A DNA stretch of 64,000 bases, from contig OY754466.1 of assembly GCA_963575645.1 (NCBI GenBank), positions 18,020,001-18,084,000 of the forward strand, written 5' to 3'. The translations under genes and the position numbers were made by a program. Shown piece after piece: positions 42,601 to 48,105 of this stretch; position 1 is the stretch's first letter, and each line of letters opens with the position of its first letter. Under the pieces are notes generated by a model. It saw only the letters and a program-made list of their open reading frames with translations. It was not told the DNA's origin and searched no databases. The stretch is from Xanthostigma xanthostigma. Its lineage: Eukaryota > Arthropoda > Insecta > Raphidioptera > Raphidiidae.

Positions 42601-43687
42601 AACAAATGAAAAAAACATTGTTTCGGCAGGATTTTCGCAGACAACCTTAGCGATCTTTCTTAATTATGGTCTTAACTATCATCTCTAATTTTTTCGTTCG
42701 TCCACCTTATGACGACACATTTTCTGCAGCTGTCTCTTGGACTATAACTGAATTATAGATTTTTAACTATTAATCTCAAGTACTAGTGACGGAACGACTG
42801 TTTTGAACTATCCTGTATAATAAAGCTTCTTTGCATGCATGTAAAGTTATCCATTACGGACTAGTGCAGTAATGTAAAACCAATTCCACACTGTAAATAA
42901 GTGTTTGTCAGTTGTTTTTAAATTACTATTAGAAGTGACGTTTTCTCAAACGTGCACTCTTAAACATTTAAAAATGAATTGAAAAGCTACCATTTTATAT
43001 GAGAGGTAACGACAAAATACCATATATATCTCGTGCGAAATTGTATTGCGGCTCGTGTGACTGTTAAATCTCGCTGACATTCGTTTTAAACATACTCTCA
43101 AAACTCGCCGTAATATAACCCATACGACATTATATACACAATCTGTTATTTGAAGCTAATAAAAAAGTAGGTATTTAATTTTTAGATTACATTATTTTGT
43201 ACGCAATTCTATAAAAATGTATCAAAAGGCAAAAGATTTGGTGTTTGATGGAATTTATATTAAATAATAATAATATTTTGATTCTTGTTAAGTATTCGAA
43301 TAATTTCGCTAAAATGTCTATTATCTACTTCCTGTAGATCACCAATTCAGTTAAAACAAATTTTAATGTGAAAATCGTCCCCGATGGAAACGCAACTTTA
43401 GTTTCTCACGTACTTTGATCTCTTCTACCGGACACAGCGGCGCCACCACCACGTGCTGTTGCCGGCGTAGTACGTCTATTTTCCGGTAGGCCTCGCACGG
43501 CACAACTATAATATTTACTCATGTTGCAGTACGGTCGCGCGTTAGGAACTGGTAATTGAACATCACTCGAATATAAAGCTTTTAACGGATCGAATTGTGT
43601 ACTCGAAAAGTCCAAAGTTTCATCGTCACTATCACTAGACACTTGTTTTTCGTCTTGTTTATAACTTTGACGTTTACGGTCCTCCAT
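478..43687 (-). CDS. Lsm11: Lsm11, U7 snRNP Sm-like protein, complete gene of five coding exons
   Basis: Seen: five minus-strand exons with GT-AG borders and compatible phases join into a 265-residue protein. Residues 25-60 (LDFSSTQFDPLKALY, then a VPNARPYCN segment) match the conserved N-terminal block of LSM11. Residues 143-190 form the Sm1 half (GPLSLLKKF, IRVKV, RGIRGYCLAFVAAFDKHFN, ALEDV). A basic linker (TRKKRRK) follows, then the Sm2 half at 234-253 (MMRGEHVVMV). Known of the family: Lsm11 replaces an Sm protein in the U7 snRNP ring, and its N-terminus recruits FLASH and the histone pre-mRNA cleavage complex in the nucleus. Splicing: exons end in phases 1, 1, 0 and 1. Odd: 265 codons are spread over 43 kb, with introns of 1.7, 20.8, 14.6 and 5.4 kb filled with transposons. 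The identification rests on motif recall, but it is supported by three independent blocks in the right order and frame. Confidence 0.93.
776..1215 (+). mobile_element. tRNA-derived SINE, apparently full length
   Basis: The head (about 776-850) has a Pol III A-box-like TGGCGTAACGGTGAGAGC and a B box GGTTCGAATCC. A body of about 330 bp follows, and the element ends in an ATT-rich microsatellite near 1196-1215. A second copy lies in reverse orientation at 26297-26690 and shares head, body (for example CAAGGCCATGGCCGATTACC) and tail, which defines the unit. Confidence 0.8.
1472..1490 (+). other. tRNA-Lys primer-binding-site-like sequence (LTR retroelement remnant)
   Basis: The run GGCGCCCAACGTGGGGCT is complementary to the 3' end of tRNA-Lys including the first two bases of the post-transcriptionally added CCA, as expected for a reverse-transcription primer site rather than a copied tRNA gene. 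I see no convincing LTR boundaries or gag/pol reading frame around it, so only the site is called. Confidence 0.45.
2534..2850. mobile_element. 317-bp palindromic MITE
   Basis: The two halves are near-perfect inverted repeats. It starts ACGTGTGATATAACAAAAGA and ends with the complement, and the arms run about 130 nt to a short loop near 2685-2715. It is noncoding. Its class cannot be fixed because no clear target duplication is visible. Confidence 0.8.
2928..3345. mobile_element. Possible MITE (AAACCAGGGTAT ends) interrupted by a hAT MITE
   Basis: AAACCAGGGTATAA at the left end is mirrored by ATACCCTGGTTT at the right end. The hAT MITE at 2987-3168 lies inside and accounts for part of the length. 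No target duplication was identified for the outer unit, so it is tentative. Confidence 0.4.
2987..3168. mobile_element. hAT-type MITE with 8-bp target duplication
   Basis: The element is bounded by perfect 8-bp direct repeats TGACGAAG (2979-2986 and 3169-3176). Its ends are imperfect inverted repeats, CAAGGCCCGATC at the left and GATCGGGCCCTG at the right. Eight-base duplications with CA-G ends are the hAT hallmark. It is noncoding and 182 bp long. Confidence 0.8.
3421..3600. mobile_element. Hairpin MITE
   Basis: Inverted arms of about 45 nt (left AAGAAAATCCGACGGAGGC vicinity, right CACCGACGGATTTTCTTTG vicinity) flank a spacer of about 90 bp. It is noncoding. Confidence 0.65.
4504..4600 (-). 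mobile_element. tRNA-derived SINE head fragment
   Basis: Read on the minus strand, a B-box-like GGTTCGATCC follows a tRNA-like stretch (GCAAGGTAGAACACTTGCC). A poly(A/T)-rich tract sits at the opposite side (about 4484-4503). It differs in sequence from the SINE at 776. Confidence 0.5.
5316..5448. repeat. Two-unit tandem duplication, about 65 bp each
   Basis: The segments CTGCATAGTTTCTGGACCAA and CTGCATAGTGTCTGGACAAA with their flanks (GAACGCGGTA, GAAACTRTACGRTAATG) recur with a period of about 65-70 bp. The copies differ at several positions, so the duplication is not very recent. Confidence 0.65.
6026..6164 (-). CDS. Lsm11: Lsm11 exon 4 (second part of Sm1)
   Basis: The acceptor is tttgtctttag and the donor is TTGG|GTACGT. 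It encodes residues 160-205: VWTRHDRGIRGYCLAFVAAF, then DKHFNLALEDV, then the basic run TRKKRRK. The pattern RG-hydrophobic-AFDK-N-AL-DV is the Sm1 signature of Lsm11. It is read in phase 0 from exon 3 and leaves one base for exon 5. Confidence 0.93.
7899..8222. mobile_element. hAT-like MITE
   Basis: The ends carry inverted TTCCCTC motifs (AATGTTCCCTCTAAGTTC at the left, GAGGGAACTTTG at the right) with CTGCGC-rich subterminal sequence. The flanks share CTAGTA, a partial match to an 8-bp duplication. It is noncoding. Confidence 0.45.
8749..8866 (-). repeat. Fragment of interspersed repeat family B
   Basis: It contains the family core CCAAAAATATGTTTTTGGAT (here with small differences, on the minus strand) followed by the GGCACCTCAAAACG-like segment. 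The same core occurs at 21.7, 46.5, 55.0 and 62.4 kb. Confidence 0.55.
9940..10130. repeat. AT-rich minisatellite
   Basis: Tandem units of roughly 16-21 bp built on AACAATAAATATAAAAA repeat about ten times. It lies just upstream of a LINE fragment. The apparent reading frame across it is low-complexity I/F/Y sequence and is not a gene. Confidence 0.8.
10268..10765 (+). mobile_element. LINE 3' end: C-terminus of a non-LTR reverse transcriptase
   Basis: The open frame contains HNSRNKDSVYLPRCRLTVSQ, then YVALKMYNALPGDIREI and FKNRIKRKLLENPLYTINE. This layout is typical of the tail of CR1/Jockey-type LINE polyproteins. The frame ends at TGA near 10765, shortly after an ATCT microsatellite tail at about 10735-10750. 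The catalytic reverse-transcriptase domain is missing, so this is a 5'-truncated copy. Confidence 0.75.
11050..11330. promoter_or_regulatory. CpG-rich patch with nuclear-receptor-like half-sites
   Basis: In otherwise AT-rich intron, this patch is GC-rich with many CpGs (for example 11220-11310). Near 11061 is ATGACCTTGG, whose complement CCAAGGTCAT fits the FTZ-F1/ERR monomer site, and nearby are TTGACCTCGG and an AGACCT/AGGTCT inverted pair. A CA microsatellite sits at about 11166-11178. Regulatory function is inferred only from composition and motifs. Confidence 0.3.
11892..12150. mobile_element. hAT-type MITE, copy 2 of the 41.8-kb family
   Basis: It begins CAGGGATGTCAGACTGATTT and shares most of its interior (for example TTGATAAGCTCATTGATGTC) with the element at 41794-42094, which has a target duplication. 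The right end is degraded. Confidence 0.7.
12743..13386. mobile_element. 644-bp fold-back element
   Basis: TAGTCTAGTTCACATGTCCC at the left is mirrored exactly at the right. The arms continue as imperfect inverted repeats for about 300 nt and meet in a poly(A)/poly(T)-rich centre near 13065-13150. It lacks coding capacity. Within the Lsm11 primary transcript it would form a very long hairpin. Confidence 0.8.
15161..15294 (+). mobile_element. LINE reverse-transcriptase fragment
   Basis: One frame reads NIKFLGIFMDFNFSRKTHID, then FLKGKLARYVYVIRNLSS, before a TAA stop. The KFLG...D...HI...L..KL pattern is typical of the thumb region of Jockey/CR1-type reverse transcriptases. It is a fragment only. 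Confidence 0.65.
15583..16548. mobile_element. Composite fold-back of repeat family C
   Basis: The outer ends are inverted (GACGTGATAACGTCTTATAA at the left, the near-complement at the right). Internally, GTCCGTAAACCGACTTTACA at about 16212 and its complement at 16310-16335 form a second inverted pair around a spacer of about 60 bp. The middle (15735-16095) is a separate repeat that also occurs at 51150-51500 in the other orientation. The copies at 23592, 55921 and 57233 carry one side only. Confidence 0.6.
16582..16862 (+). mobile_element. Helitron-like nonautonomous element, 5'-truncated (copy A)
   Basis: It shares with copies at 25.2, 45.3, 47.8 and 48.7 kb the segments TTGGATAGCCCATTTAT, CTACGACCAATAGGAGCGGA and AACGGTAACTCCGATCATCA, and ends in GACCGCTAG followed by T. 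CTAG before T fits a Helitron 3' end. The 5' part is missing where it abuts the family C element. Confidence 0.7.
17380..17950. mobile_element. MITE with CATATTCACCGAACG ends
   Basis: ATTCGATTAATGGCCATATT at the left is mirrored by ATATCGGCATAAATCGAAT at the right, with inner CACCGAACG/CGTTCGGTG. A partial copy sharing the right half lies on the opposite strand at 31600-31770. It is noncoding. Confidence 0.65.
18910..19060 (+). repeat. Hairpin-bearing interspersed repeat, copy 1
   Basis: It shares GTGTGGTACCGATTTGAGTG and the inverted pair around ATGAAACATACAT / ATGTATGTTTCATCACG with a copy at 36621-36758. The inverted segments would form a short stem. Confidence 0.55.
20050..20690. repeat. 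Imperfect local duplication next to Lsm11 exon 3
   Basis: Segments at 20050-20345 recur at 20480-20690 with divergence: TTTTTGCACATACT / ACATACTGCATTTTTTGC, AAAATAGCT..TTTTCAC, and CACTAGTG..AAATG..ATTTTACGA..CACGC.TGAAAA.CAGCTATTTT. It lies on the 3' side of exon 3, ending about 30 bp from its donor site. Confidence 0.5.
20723..20838 (-). CDS. Lsm11: Lsm11 exon 3 (start of Sm1)
   Basis: The acceptor is tttattttatttcag and the donor is GTCAAG|GTAGGT. It encodes residues 121-159, including RNVMTRMDEFTGPLSLLKKF and MDDRIRVK, which match the NVLTRM...GPL segment preceding and entering the Sm1 fold of LSM11. The exon starts in phase 1 (completing GAG) and ends in phase 0. An AG two bases further in would break the frame. 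Confidence 0.93.
21335..21760 (+). repeat. Interspersed repeat family B
   Basis: It matches 46140-46645 over ACATGT..AAAAATTAATCAAAGCAT, GACAGATCCATAAAACAAAA, GCGCATGCGCCGATTTTCCCC, CAAAATTTGGTTTCAATCC and the terminal CCAAAAATATGTTTTTTGGA. It is noncoding and common across the window. Confidence 0.65.
23592..23806 (+). mobile_element. Repeat family C, short copy
   Basis: It starts AATTGGTTGTCTGTAAAGTC, passes through GGTTTACGGACGATAG and GATAACGTATTCCGCTCG, and ends TTTATAAGACGTTATCACGT. The inverted ACGTGATAACGT / ACGTTATCACGT motif delimits its inner part. Confidence 0.65.
25164..25501 (-). mobile_element. Helitron-like nonautonomous element (copy B)
   Basis: On the minus strand it runs from TCTATACTAATATATAAAGC through the shared body to a hairpin (CACCTGGGTGAAACC) near its 3' end. 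The terminal CTAG is degraded. A G homopolymer at about 25205-25217 interrupts it. The length is about 340 bp, equal to copy D. Confidence 0.75.
25855..26296. mobile_element. PIF/Harbinger-like MITE with promoter-like interior
   Basis: The ends are inverted (AGGCCGCTGTACACGAAGCT at the left, CTCGTGTGCAGCGGC at the right) and flanked by TAA on both sides, the 3-bp duplication of PIF/Harbinger elements. The interior holds TGACGTCA, ACCAATCAGGA, CACGTGGGCG and CAACATGGCGC. Related copies are at 37636-38035 (reverse) and 60995-61303. It has inserted into the tail of the SINE at 26297. Confidence 0.65.
26297..26690 (-). mobile_element. tRNA-derived SINE, copy 2
   Basis: This is the reverse-orientation relative of the SINE at 776-1215, sharing the B-box region (GGGATTCGAACCCGGTACC on the plus strand), body and ATT-rich tail. 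The PIF/Harbinger-like MITE interrupts its tail. Confidence 0.75.
26945..27208. mobile_element. pogo/Tigger-like MITE
   Basis: The ends are inverted (CAGTGTAATCTCACTAATCC at the left, GGATTAGTGAGATTACACTG at the right) and flanked by TA on both sides, as for Tc1/mariner-class pogo elements. Subterminal CCGGATTATTGG repeats occur on both sides. It is noncoding and 264 bp long. Confidence 0.75.
27360..27830. other. GC-rich segment with splice-like sites, possible noncoding exon or promoter
   Basis: The segment is unusually GC- and CpG-rich for this intron. The minus strand has GCGGACG|GTGAGTG, a good donor, at about 27510. The plus strand has a strong polypyrimidine tract and AG (CTCTTTCTCTTCTCTCTATAG) at about 27640. 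A plus-strand frame stays open from there to about 27832 but matches no family I know. No gene is claimed. Confidence 0.2.
27965..28890. mobile_element. Fold-back element split by a LINE insertion
   Basis: The arm pieces 27970-28030 and 28440-28560 are together mirrored by 28690-28890 (for example CCTTATAGGATTTGGTTC against GAACCAAATCCCATAAGG, and AAAACCAATAGATTTTTAGC against its complement). The left arm is broken exactly where the LINE fragment at 28033-28436 sits. Confidence 0.65.
28033..28436 (-). mobile_element. LINE 3' end fragment
   Basis: The minus-strand frame contains DYHNYNTRNKNNISTPLHKL, then FNYISIKLFNFFP and LKPPLKIYSLQ. This is the C-terminal NTRNK...LFN.LP...LK layout of CR1/Jockey-like LINE proteins. 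It ends in a TTA microsatellite tail at about 28035-28050. A 21-bp unit around ACATAGTTAAAAGTATTACA is duplicated near its 3' end. Confidence 0.7.
30652..31217. mobile_element. 566-bp element with inverted arms of about 150 bp
   Basis: The left arm (30652-30804) and right arm (31068-31217) are nearly identical inverted copies, starting TATACAGGGTGAAAAGTATA and ending in the complement. The central 260 bp is CpG-rich and holds a second partial copy of the inner arm end (GTTGCCTACCCACCCGG at about 31039). It is noncoding. The apparent peptides on each arm are mirror images of the repeat, not genes. Confidence 0.75.
31600..31770 (-). mobile_element. Partial copy of the CATATTCACCGAACG MITE
   Basis: It shares CAATATTCACCGAAC, AGTTACTAATCTT-like and TTTATTCGTTAGAATAAAAT segments with the right half of the element at 17380-17950, on the opposite strand. 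Confidence 0.55.
32360..32770 (+). repeat. Interspersed repeat (AAAATTCCCGTGTCACAATT type)
   Basis: It begins near TATATAAAATTCCCGTGTCA and continues CGCTAATCTCCGAAACCACT. A partial relative lies in reverse at about 26690-26940 (GGTTTTGGAGATTAGCGCGG, GACACGGGATTTTCATATA). It resembles the 5' part of Helitron-like elements, but no 3' end is identified. Confidence 0.45.
33608..34527 (-). mobile_element. mariner-family transposon, internally deleted and inactivated
   Basis: The terminal inverted repeats are ACGGGTGATTTTTTAAGAGG at the left and, in complement, ACGAGTGATTTTTTTGCTGG at the right, each flanked by TA. The minus strand encodes a start MNRLTNEQRLQIIEFYYQNS, then after a gap GLWAGGIIGSYFF, MWFQQDGATCHTARE and SCDLTPLDYFLWG. 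The second and third catalytic aspartates are visible about 36 residues apart. Damage: a frame change after the helix-turn-helix part, loss of the segment that should carry the first catalytic aspartate (between about 34200 and 34195), and a TGA in place of W before PPRSCD. It cannot encode transposase but could be mobilised in trans. Confidence 0.85.
34975..35221. mobile_element. MITE with arms of about 75 bp
   Basis: AAAACCCGACTACTGAAAAG at the left is mirrored by CTTTTCAATAGTCGGGTTTT at the right. The arms extend through AATATTCTCATCTGAGGATAG. The central 95 bp is unique. Confidence 0.75.
35508..35834. mobile_element. MITE with AAGTGAAACTTTTATT ends
   Basis: AAGTGAAACTTTTATT is an exact 16-bp inverted repeat at both ends. 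The interior is GC-rich with CAATATGGCGGCGCCCATGG, which resembles YY1-type promoter motifs. It is noncoding. Confidence 0.65.
36621..36758 (+). repeat. Hairpin-bearing interspersed repeat, copy 2
   Basis: It matches 18910-19060: GTGTGGTACCGATTTGAGTG, then ACACATTGTGAT.AAAC.TACAT and TATGTTTCATCACGATGT. The copies diverge at scattered positions. Confidence 0.55.
37404..37543. mobile_element. 140-bp palindromic MITE
   Basis: TGTTACGGTTAATACGAGAA is mirrored by TTCTTGTATTAACCGTAACA, with inner arms of AATTACCCGAATTAACC type meeting near 37472. Flanking GTCTA and TCTATAA motifs recur at 1.64, 29.15 and 44.18 kb. Confidence 0.7.
37636..38035 (-). mobile_element. PIF/Harbinger-like MITE, copy 2
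   Basis: The ends AGACCGCTGCACACGAGGC and CCTCGTGTGCAGCGGCCTT are flanked by TAA. The interior is the reverse complement of the 25855 copy with many changes (GTGATTGGGTCTTGCTC, GTCGCCCACGTGAC, GCTCGCTTCACAC). Confidence 0.7.
38170..39931. mobile_element. 1.8-kb fold-back element with arms of about 380 bp
   Basis: The left arm 38170-38550 and right arm 39555-39931 are inverted copies (ATATACTTTTATTCTACAGG against its near complement; AGATATATTTTCGATACGCT against AGCGTATCGAAAATATATCT). The centre contains an RTE-type LINE fragment and a CpG-rich block (about 39140-39300). A solitary arm-like copy lies in E74 intron 2 at 56860-57145. Confidence 0.75.
38575..38990 (-). mobile_element. RTE-type LINE C-terminal fragment
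   Basis: Minus-strand frames read LLYRSETWKATKAITTKLQI, FINKCLRAILEEKW, then RKWNWIGHTLRK and GIPKKRKTKNILEKY. These are the SETW...NKCLR and W.GH.LR..GKRKRGRPK-like landmarks at the end of RTE LINE proteins. Stops and frame changes are present. It lies inside the fold-back element. Confidence 0.75.
41613..41699 (-). CDS. Lsm11: Lsm11 exon 2 (variable linker)
   Basis: The acceptor is a T13 tract ending tag and the donor is CACCAAG|GTAAGA. The 87-nt exon encodes residues 92-120, containing NPNVVGYARAGPSNPNLEQP and VRRFLPHQ. Phase 1 in and phase 1 out join exon 1 and exon 3 without a frame change. The peptide lies in the poorly conserved region between the N-terminal block and Sm1, so its assignment rests on splice signals and phase rather than homology. 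Confidence 0.85.
41794..42094. mobile_element. hAT-type MITE with target duplication
   Basis: It begins CAGGGGTGTCAGAGTG and ends GCGGGTTTTATCTTTAACATC then AGTG, with GGCCGGATGCGGCCCGCGGG near the right end. The flanks GTCTAGAT and GTCTAGAG match at seven of eight bases. A second copy is at 11892. Confidence 0.78.
42171..42299. mobile_element. Hairpin element
   Basis: AAAAACCGTGTTTTTCGTTT at the left is mirrored by AAACGAAAAACACGGTTTTT at the right, with a spacer of about 70 bp. Related text (GAAAAACCGCGTTTGACTCC) follows at about 42430. Confidence 0.6.
43414..43687 (-). CDS. Lsm11: Lsm11 exon 1 (start codon, FLASH-binding region)
   Basis: The ATG at 43687-43685 has A at -3 (ATCCAAAATGGAG) and is the first ATG of the open frame. 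It encodes residues 1-91: a charged start, an acidic serine run (SSDSDDET), the conserved block LDFSSTQFDPLKALYSS and VPNARPYCNMSKYYS, then an arginine/glycine-rich tail. The donor is CAAA|GTACGT. A second GT four bases downstream would put exon 2 out of frame. Confidence 0.92.
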
Positions 43688-45268
43688 TTTGGATATAACT
43701 GTATGAAGTTGGCGCGCCGATACACGTGCATGACAAAAGACTGTGTCAAGCTTAGACGTGTAAAGGCTGGTTTGATTCGAGAACGTACCGTAACGTAGAT
43801 GGCTTAGCGTTAAGTTTACGTGCGGTTTTCATTTGTAACTGCGTAATTTTTACAAGTTTTTGATTGTATAAACAATTTTAAATGTTATTTCTGTAGCTAG
43901 AAATAATAACAAATATAAATATTTTATGTTTCTTATAAAACTTTTTTCCAAATACTTAGATATACCTATTTCTTAAACCTTTTATTGTTCTAAGTAGGGT
44001 GTGCTAGCGAAACACTGCTAACTTTTTTGTATTTATGTAGAACTCGGAACTACGAATGAACATTTTGAACTTTGACAGAATTCGCTAATGTTTGACTTCT
44101 ATCCAATTCTGGTTAAGTGATTCAATACTATCGTTAAATGCGGCTCCACAATTTCAATTTCACTAATGATTTAAGCTGTCGAGCGTCTATAATCTACTAT
44201 TATTAATTATATTGTACCAGCATTGGTCAGCTGCCCACTTGAACCTAATAAATAAACTTTTAATATCTGTGCTCCATATAATATTTCTTTCTTTTAACGT
44301 GTCCTTTATATGCAAAAGAAAATTGCAAACGCATTGTGTTTTAACTCAGCCCCCCCCCATTGTTACGCCCTTGTTTATACTTCATATTTTACAAGAATCC
44401 TTCTTTGTTACCAACATAATTTTTTGTGCTAAAAAGCGAGCGAGGATAACAAAAAGTGTTTGTAAATTTGCACTAGGTACTTCACAGCCAGGAATTTTTA
44501 TATTTTGTATTAGGTATATATGTCGCTTTTTTAACTTCCTTACAGTTTAAATCTTCTTTGTTTGAATCACGTTACATACAACGTTGTTGATGGGATTCAT
44601 TGTTATTAATTCATAGGTATAACGGTGACAATTGTACTGAACGCCGCAAATATTATTATAAAAGCACAGAGACTCATTGTTTTTAATTTCAAATAATTTA
44701 GCAGCGGAAAAACGTTGAATTTAGCATGCGAATGCAATCATTAGATATTCATCATGCAATGGGAACAAGAAATAATATAATTTCACTTTTGCATAAAAAA
44801 TAACGACCAGTTAGAGTAGAAATGCTCTCATAATATTTCACTTTCATTTGATGCACTAAATGCACTCTATATGTTTGCACGCATGGCGCATACGCAATGC
44901 AGTGTGAATAATTATTTAAAAACTCAATTGTTGAGGCAGTTACTCTCATACGTAATGTGTGACCAAAAGACAAAACCACTTAAGTGGTTAAATAAGACGA
45001 TTGAATCATCTAGCTGACAAATTATTGGGGCAAAATCTAAATATTTAATAATATGCTAGATGTCGTAAAAAATTGACTGTCACCAAATAACAAATACGAA
45101 AAAGTTTCACTCAGTGCATTATCGAAATTATTCTTTTTATCATTGTTTCATTCATTTTTTTGACAACTATGTATGTTTCTTTGTCTGCATGTGGGCACGT
45201 CATAGTTACATTAAACATTTTTTGAAAAAAATTATCAGTATTCCCAGTTTTTCACTGCAATCTATCTA

Positions 45269-45886
45269 TCTATACTAATATATAAAGCTGAAGAGTTTGT
45301 TTGTTTGTTTGTTTGAACGCGCTAATCTCAGGAACTACTGGTTCAAATTGAATAAAATTTTTTTTGTTGGATAGCCCATATACCGAGGAAGGCTGTAGGC
45401 TATATAATATTACGCTACGACCATTAGGAGCGGAGCTTTAATGAAAAATGTTGCAAAAAGTATCTCAAAAATAAGCTTCTATTCATGTGAAATGCACTAA
45501 CTAGATATACTCATATTAGTGATGAAAGAACACAACCTCAGGTAGATCAATCGGTAGCGCATGCGACTGTCAATATCAGGGTCGCGGGTTCGAGCCCCAC
45601 GTTGAGTGAATATATTTTTATTTTTTTTTTATTTTTTACATTGCTTTCTTCTAAGGCTTACATTTAAATTTATTTTAATTTTATTTAATTCATTTAAAAA
45701 AAATATTAGTTAAAAAAAGTTTAAATACTGCTCTTTATCGACAAAAACTTTTGAACGGTAACTCCGATCATCATGAAATTTGGACACAACATTCATCTCG
45801 GTAAACTAAGATGAATGTGTGTACTCATGTCCCTTCCTTCCTCATTCATTCTTTTGCACCCGGGTGAAACCGGGCGGAACCGCTAG
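45269..45886 (+). mobile_element. Helitron-like element carrying a tRNA-Lys pseudogene (copy C)
   Basis: The 5' TCTATACTAATATATAAAGC, shared body, palindrome GCACCCGGGTG and 3' CTAG followed by T define the element. At the point where the 340-bp copies are continuous, this copy has about 270 extra bases, including a tRNA-Lys-like sequence at 45536-45608 and a T/A-rich tract. The same insert is in copy E. Confidence 0.75.
45536..45608 (+). pseudogene. tRNA-Lys-derived pseudogene inside Helitron copy C
   Basis: This is a 73-nt tRNA-like unit with an intact T arm (CGGGTTCGAGCCCC region), a damaged D stem (GATC/GCGC), and an anticodon loop CTGTCAA, which would read GTC. The overall sequence is closest to what I recall of tRNA-Lys (CTT), with the 3' half nearly unchanged. 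The acceptor and anticodon stems are mismatched, so it is not a functional tRNA. Confidence 0.7.
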
Positions 45887-46139
45887 TGAAATATAAATAT
45901 GAGCGTGAATGCCTATCGATTCGAACGAAATGTATTTATTCAACTTTACGAGTCATTGTAGCAAACAAGTCACACACAGAGATTTTATTGTATGTCTATG
46001 GTTACACATCATAATATTATGAAAAAATTCCAGCCAATTGGGCGACGGGACCATTCCAACTTCAAAAATGTTGACATTTGATTATAATAAAGAAAATAAA
46101 ATTTCTGATATCGCGTGAGGTGACGCGAGTAATGGCTAG

Positions 46140-46645
46140 TATTCAATATGATATTAACTATTCGTTGCCATGCGGTTCCACATCATGTAAAAATTGATCA
46201 AAGCATGTCTAACTAGTTAATTTCTGACAGATCCATAAAACAAAAGACCGGCTGATTTTTTTTTATTTTCAAAATATTTCCGAAATTATAAAGTTAGAAA
46301 AAAATTTTTTTAACGAAACTTTCTTGAAAAAATAGATAGAATAATAAGCCGTTATGAAAAGTATACCATTATTATATAAAAAACACCGTTATAGCATATA
46401 TCTTTTCTGCGCATGCGCCGATTTTCCCCAAAAATATGTGCATAACAAACATCCTCCCAAAATTTGGTTTCAATCCTCTCATCCGTTTGACCTGTATCGT
46501 GTTCACAGACAAACAGACAGACAGACGCACAGAGTTTTTCCAAAAATATGTTTTTTGGATTCGGGGGACCTCGAAACGGAAAGATATTGTAAAATTTTTG
46601 AAAAGTGATTTTTGACCTAAGCTAGTACCATTCCCCACTTGTGGG
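46140..46645 (+). repeat. Interspersed repeat family B, long copy
   Basis: It matches 21335-21760 and, at its 3' end, 62330-62470 (GACCTAAGCTAGTACCATTC, CCCACTTGTGGGTTGGAATG). The upstream segment 46020-46110 (CCAATTGGGCGACGGGACCA) recurs at about 41140. Confidence 0.65.
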
Positions 46646-47302
46646 TTGGAATGGTAAAATTGTGAAAATTTTGATATCAGCAGTTATGCCTTTGGATAGA
46701 AATATAATACGCGATTATCTCTAATGTGTTTTTTTTGCCTAAGAATGTTATAATAATGAGCTAATGATGAGGCATTGTTTATCAACAATAATTTAACTAC
46801 AGCTTCGTGCTTTGAATCTAAGGAAATCGCAAACACCTGTCTGTGTGAATTTAATTATTTTAATTTTTGTCTAGTCTTAGAGAACTATAAAAAACGCAAA
46901 TCGCAATGTTTAACACGACGTCTCTCTGTCTGTCTGTCCGCGTTAGTTCGCTTATAATATAAGAAGCAGTGATACGATTTACATACATTTTTCTGAATTT
47001 TTTTGGTCAGATTTTATTGGGAGCAGTAGCAATTTTGCTGAAGCAAAAAACAGGTTGCGTAAAGGCCTTCGTGGCATACGCTACCTAAATGCAATGTATA
47101 GATTTGCAGAAGACTCACTTTAGAGTTTAGACAAGCTACAAATGCAACGAGGCGTTATTGTATGATTTTAAACGAGGACGTTATTGCAATCACACTGTTT
47201 TTATTGCGATAATATAAATTATATTAGTGCGTCACTCTATATTCTTGATCAATCATTGCGTTTCATTGACTTTTATTATAAAATATGCATCAGATGCATT
47301 TC

Positions 47303-47635
47303 TACTATCTCTTCCATTGATTTGACTCTCGTGAATATAATGGTAATTGATTGTTGCTTTCCTTTTCTTTCAAAATTAAAGTTCACGCAAGTAGTATCGC
47401 GATCTCATTCTAACACCAAATACCCGGTGCGTTGTATTAGGGATGATGCAGACATTTGACATCCGCATCCGCGACTATCTCTTTCATTGATTTGACTCTC
47501 GTGAATATAGGTAATGGTAATTGATTGTTGTTTTCCTTTTCTTTCAAAATTAAAGTTCAAGCAAATAGTATCGCGATCTCATTCTAACACCAAATACCCG
47601 GTGCGTTGTATTAGGGATGATGTAGATATTTTAGT
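47303..47635. repeat. Tandem duplication of about 165 bp
   Basis: GATTTGACTCTCGTGAATAT through CCGGTGCGTTGTATTAGGGA occurs twice (47308-47455 and 47480-47633) with only a few differences. Confidence 0.8.
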
Positions 47636-47752
47636 ATGCAATTAATTGATTTTAAATATTTTCAAAAATTGTGCATATACCCTATTGCACTATCAAAGGA
47701 TAGAACATTTCAAGTTAGACGCGGGTTATCTGTCATCACTACATAATCTATA

Positions 47753-48105
47753 TCTAAACTTATATATAAAGCTGAAGAGTTTTCTTGTTTGGTTGATGCG
47801 CTGATCTCAGGAACTACTCGTTCGAATTGAGTTTTTTTTTTTGTTTGATAGTCCATTTATCGAGAAGGACTATATATAGACTATATAATATCACGTTACG
47901 ACGAATAGGAGCGGAGCATCAATGAAAAATGTTGCAAAATATAACTCAAAATTTGTCCGTCCGACAAAAACTTTTGAACGGTAACTCCGATCAGTATGAA
48001 ATTTGGATACAACATTCATCTCGGTAAACGAAGATGAACGTGCGTACTCATGTCCTTCCCCCCATTCGTTGTTTTGCACCCGGGTGAAATCAAGCGAACC
48101 GCTAG
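47753..48105 (+). mobile_element. Helitron-like nonautonomous element (copy D)
   Basis: It begins TCTAAACTTATATATAAAGC, has the family body without tRNA insert, and ends in the palindrome CACCCGGGTG then CCGCTAG followed by T. Confidence 0.75.

Larger units (their letters stand above)
41700..43413 (-). other. Lsm11 intron 1
   Basis: It contains a hAT MITE with target duplication (41794-42094), a small hairpin element (42171-42299) and AT-rich sequence without recognisable content from about 42500 to 43400. Confidence 0.75.

Noticed and set aside
43595..43798. Plus-strand frame across Lsm11 exon 1
   Set aside because: It is the antisense shadow of exon 1.
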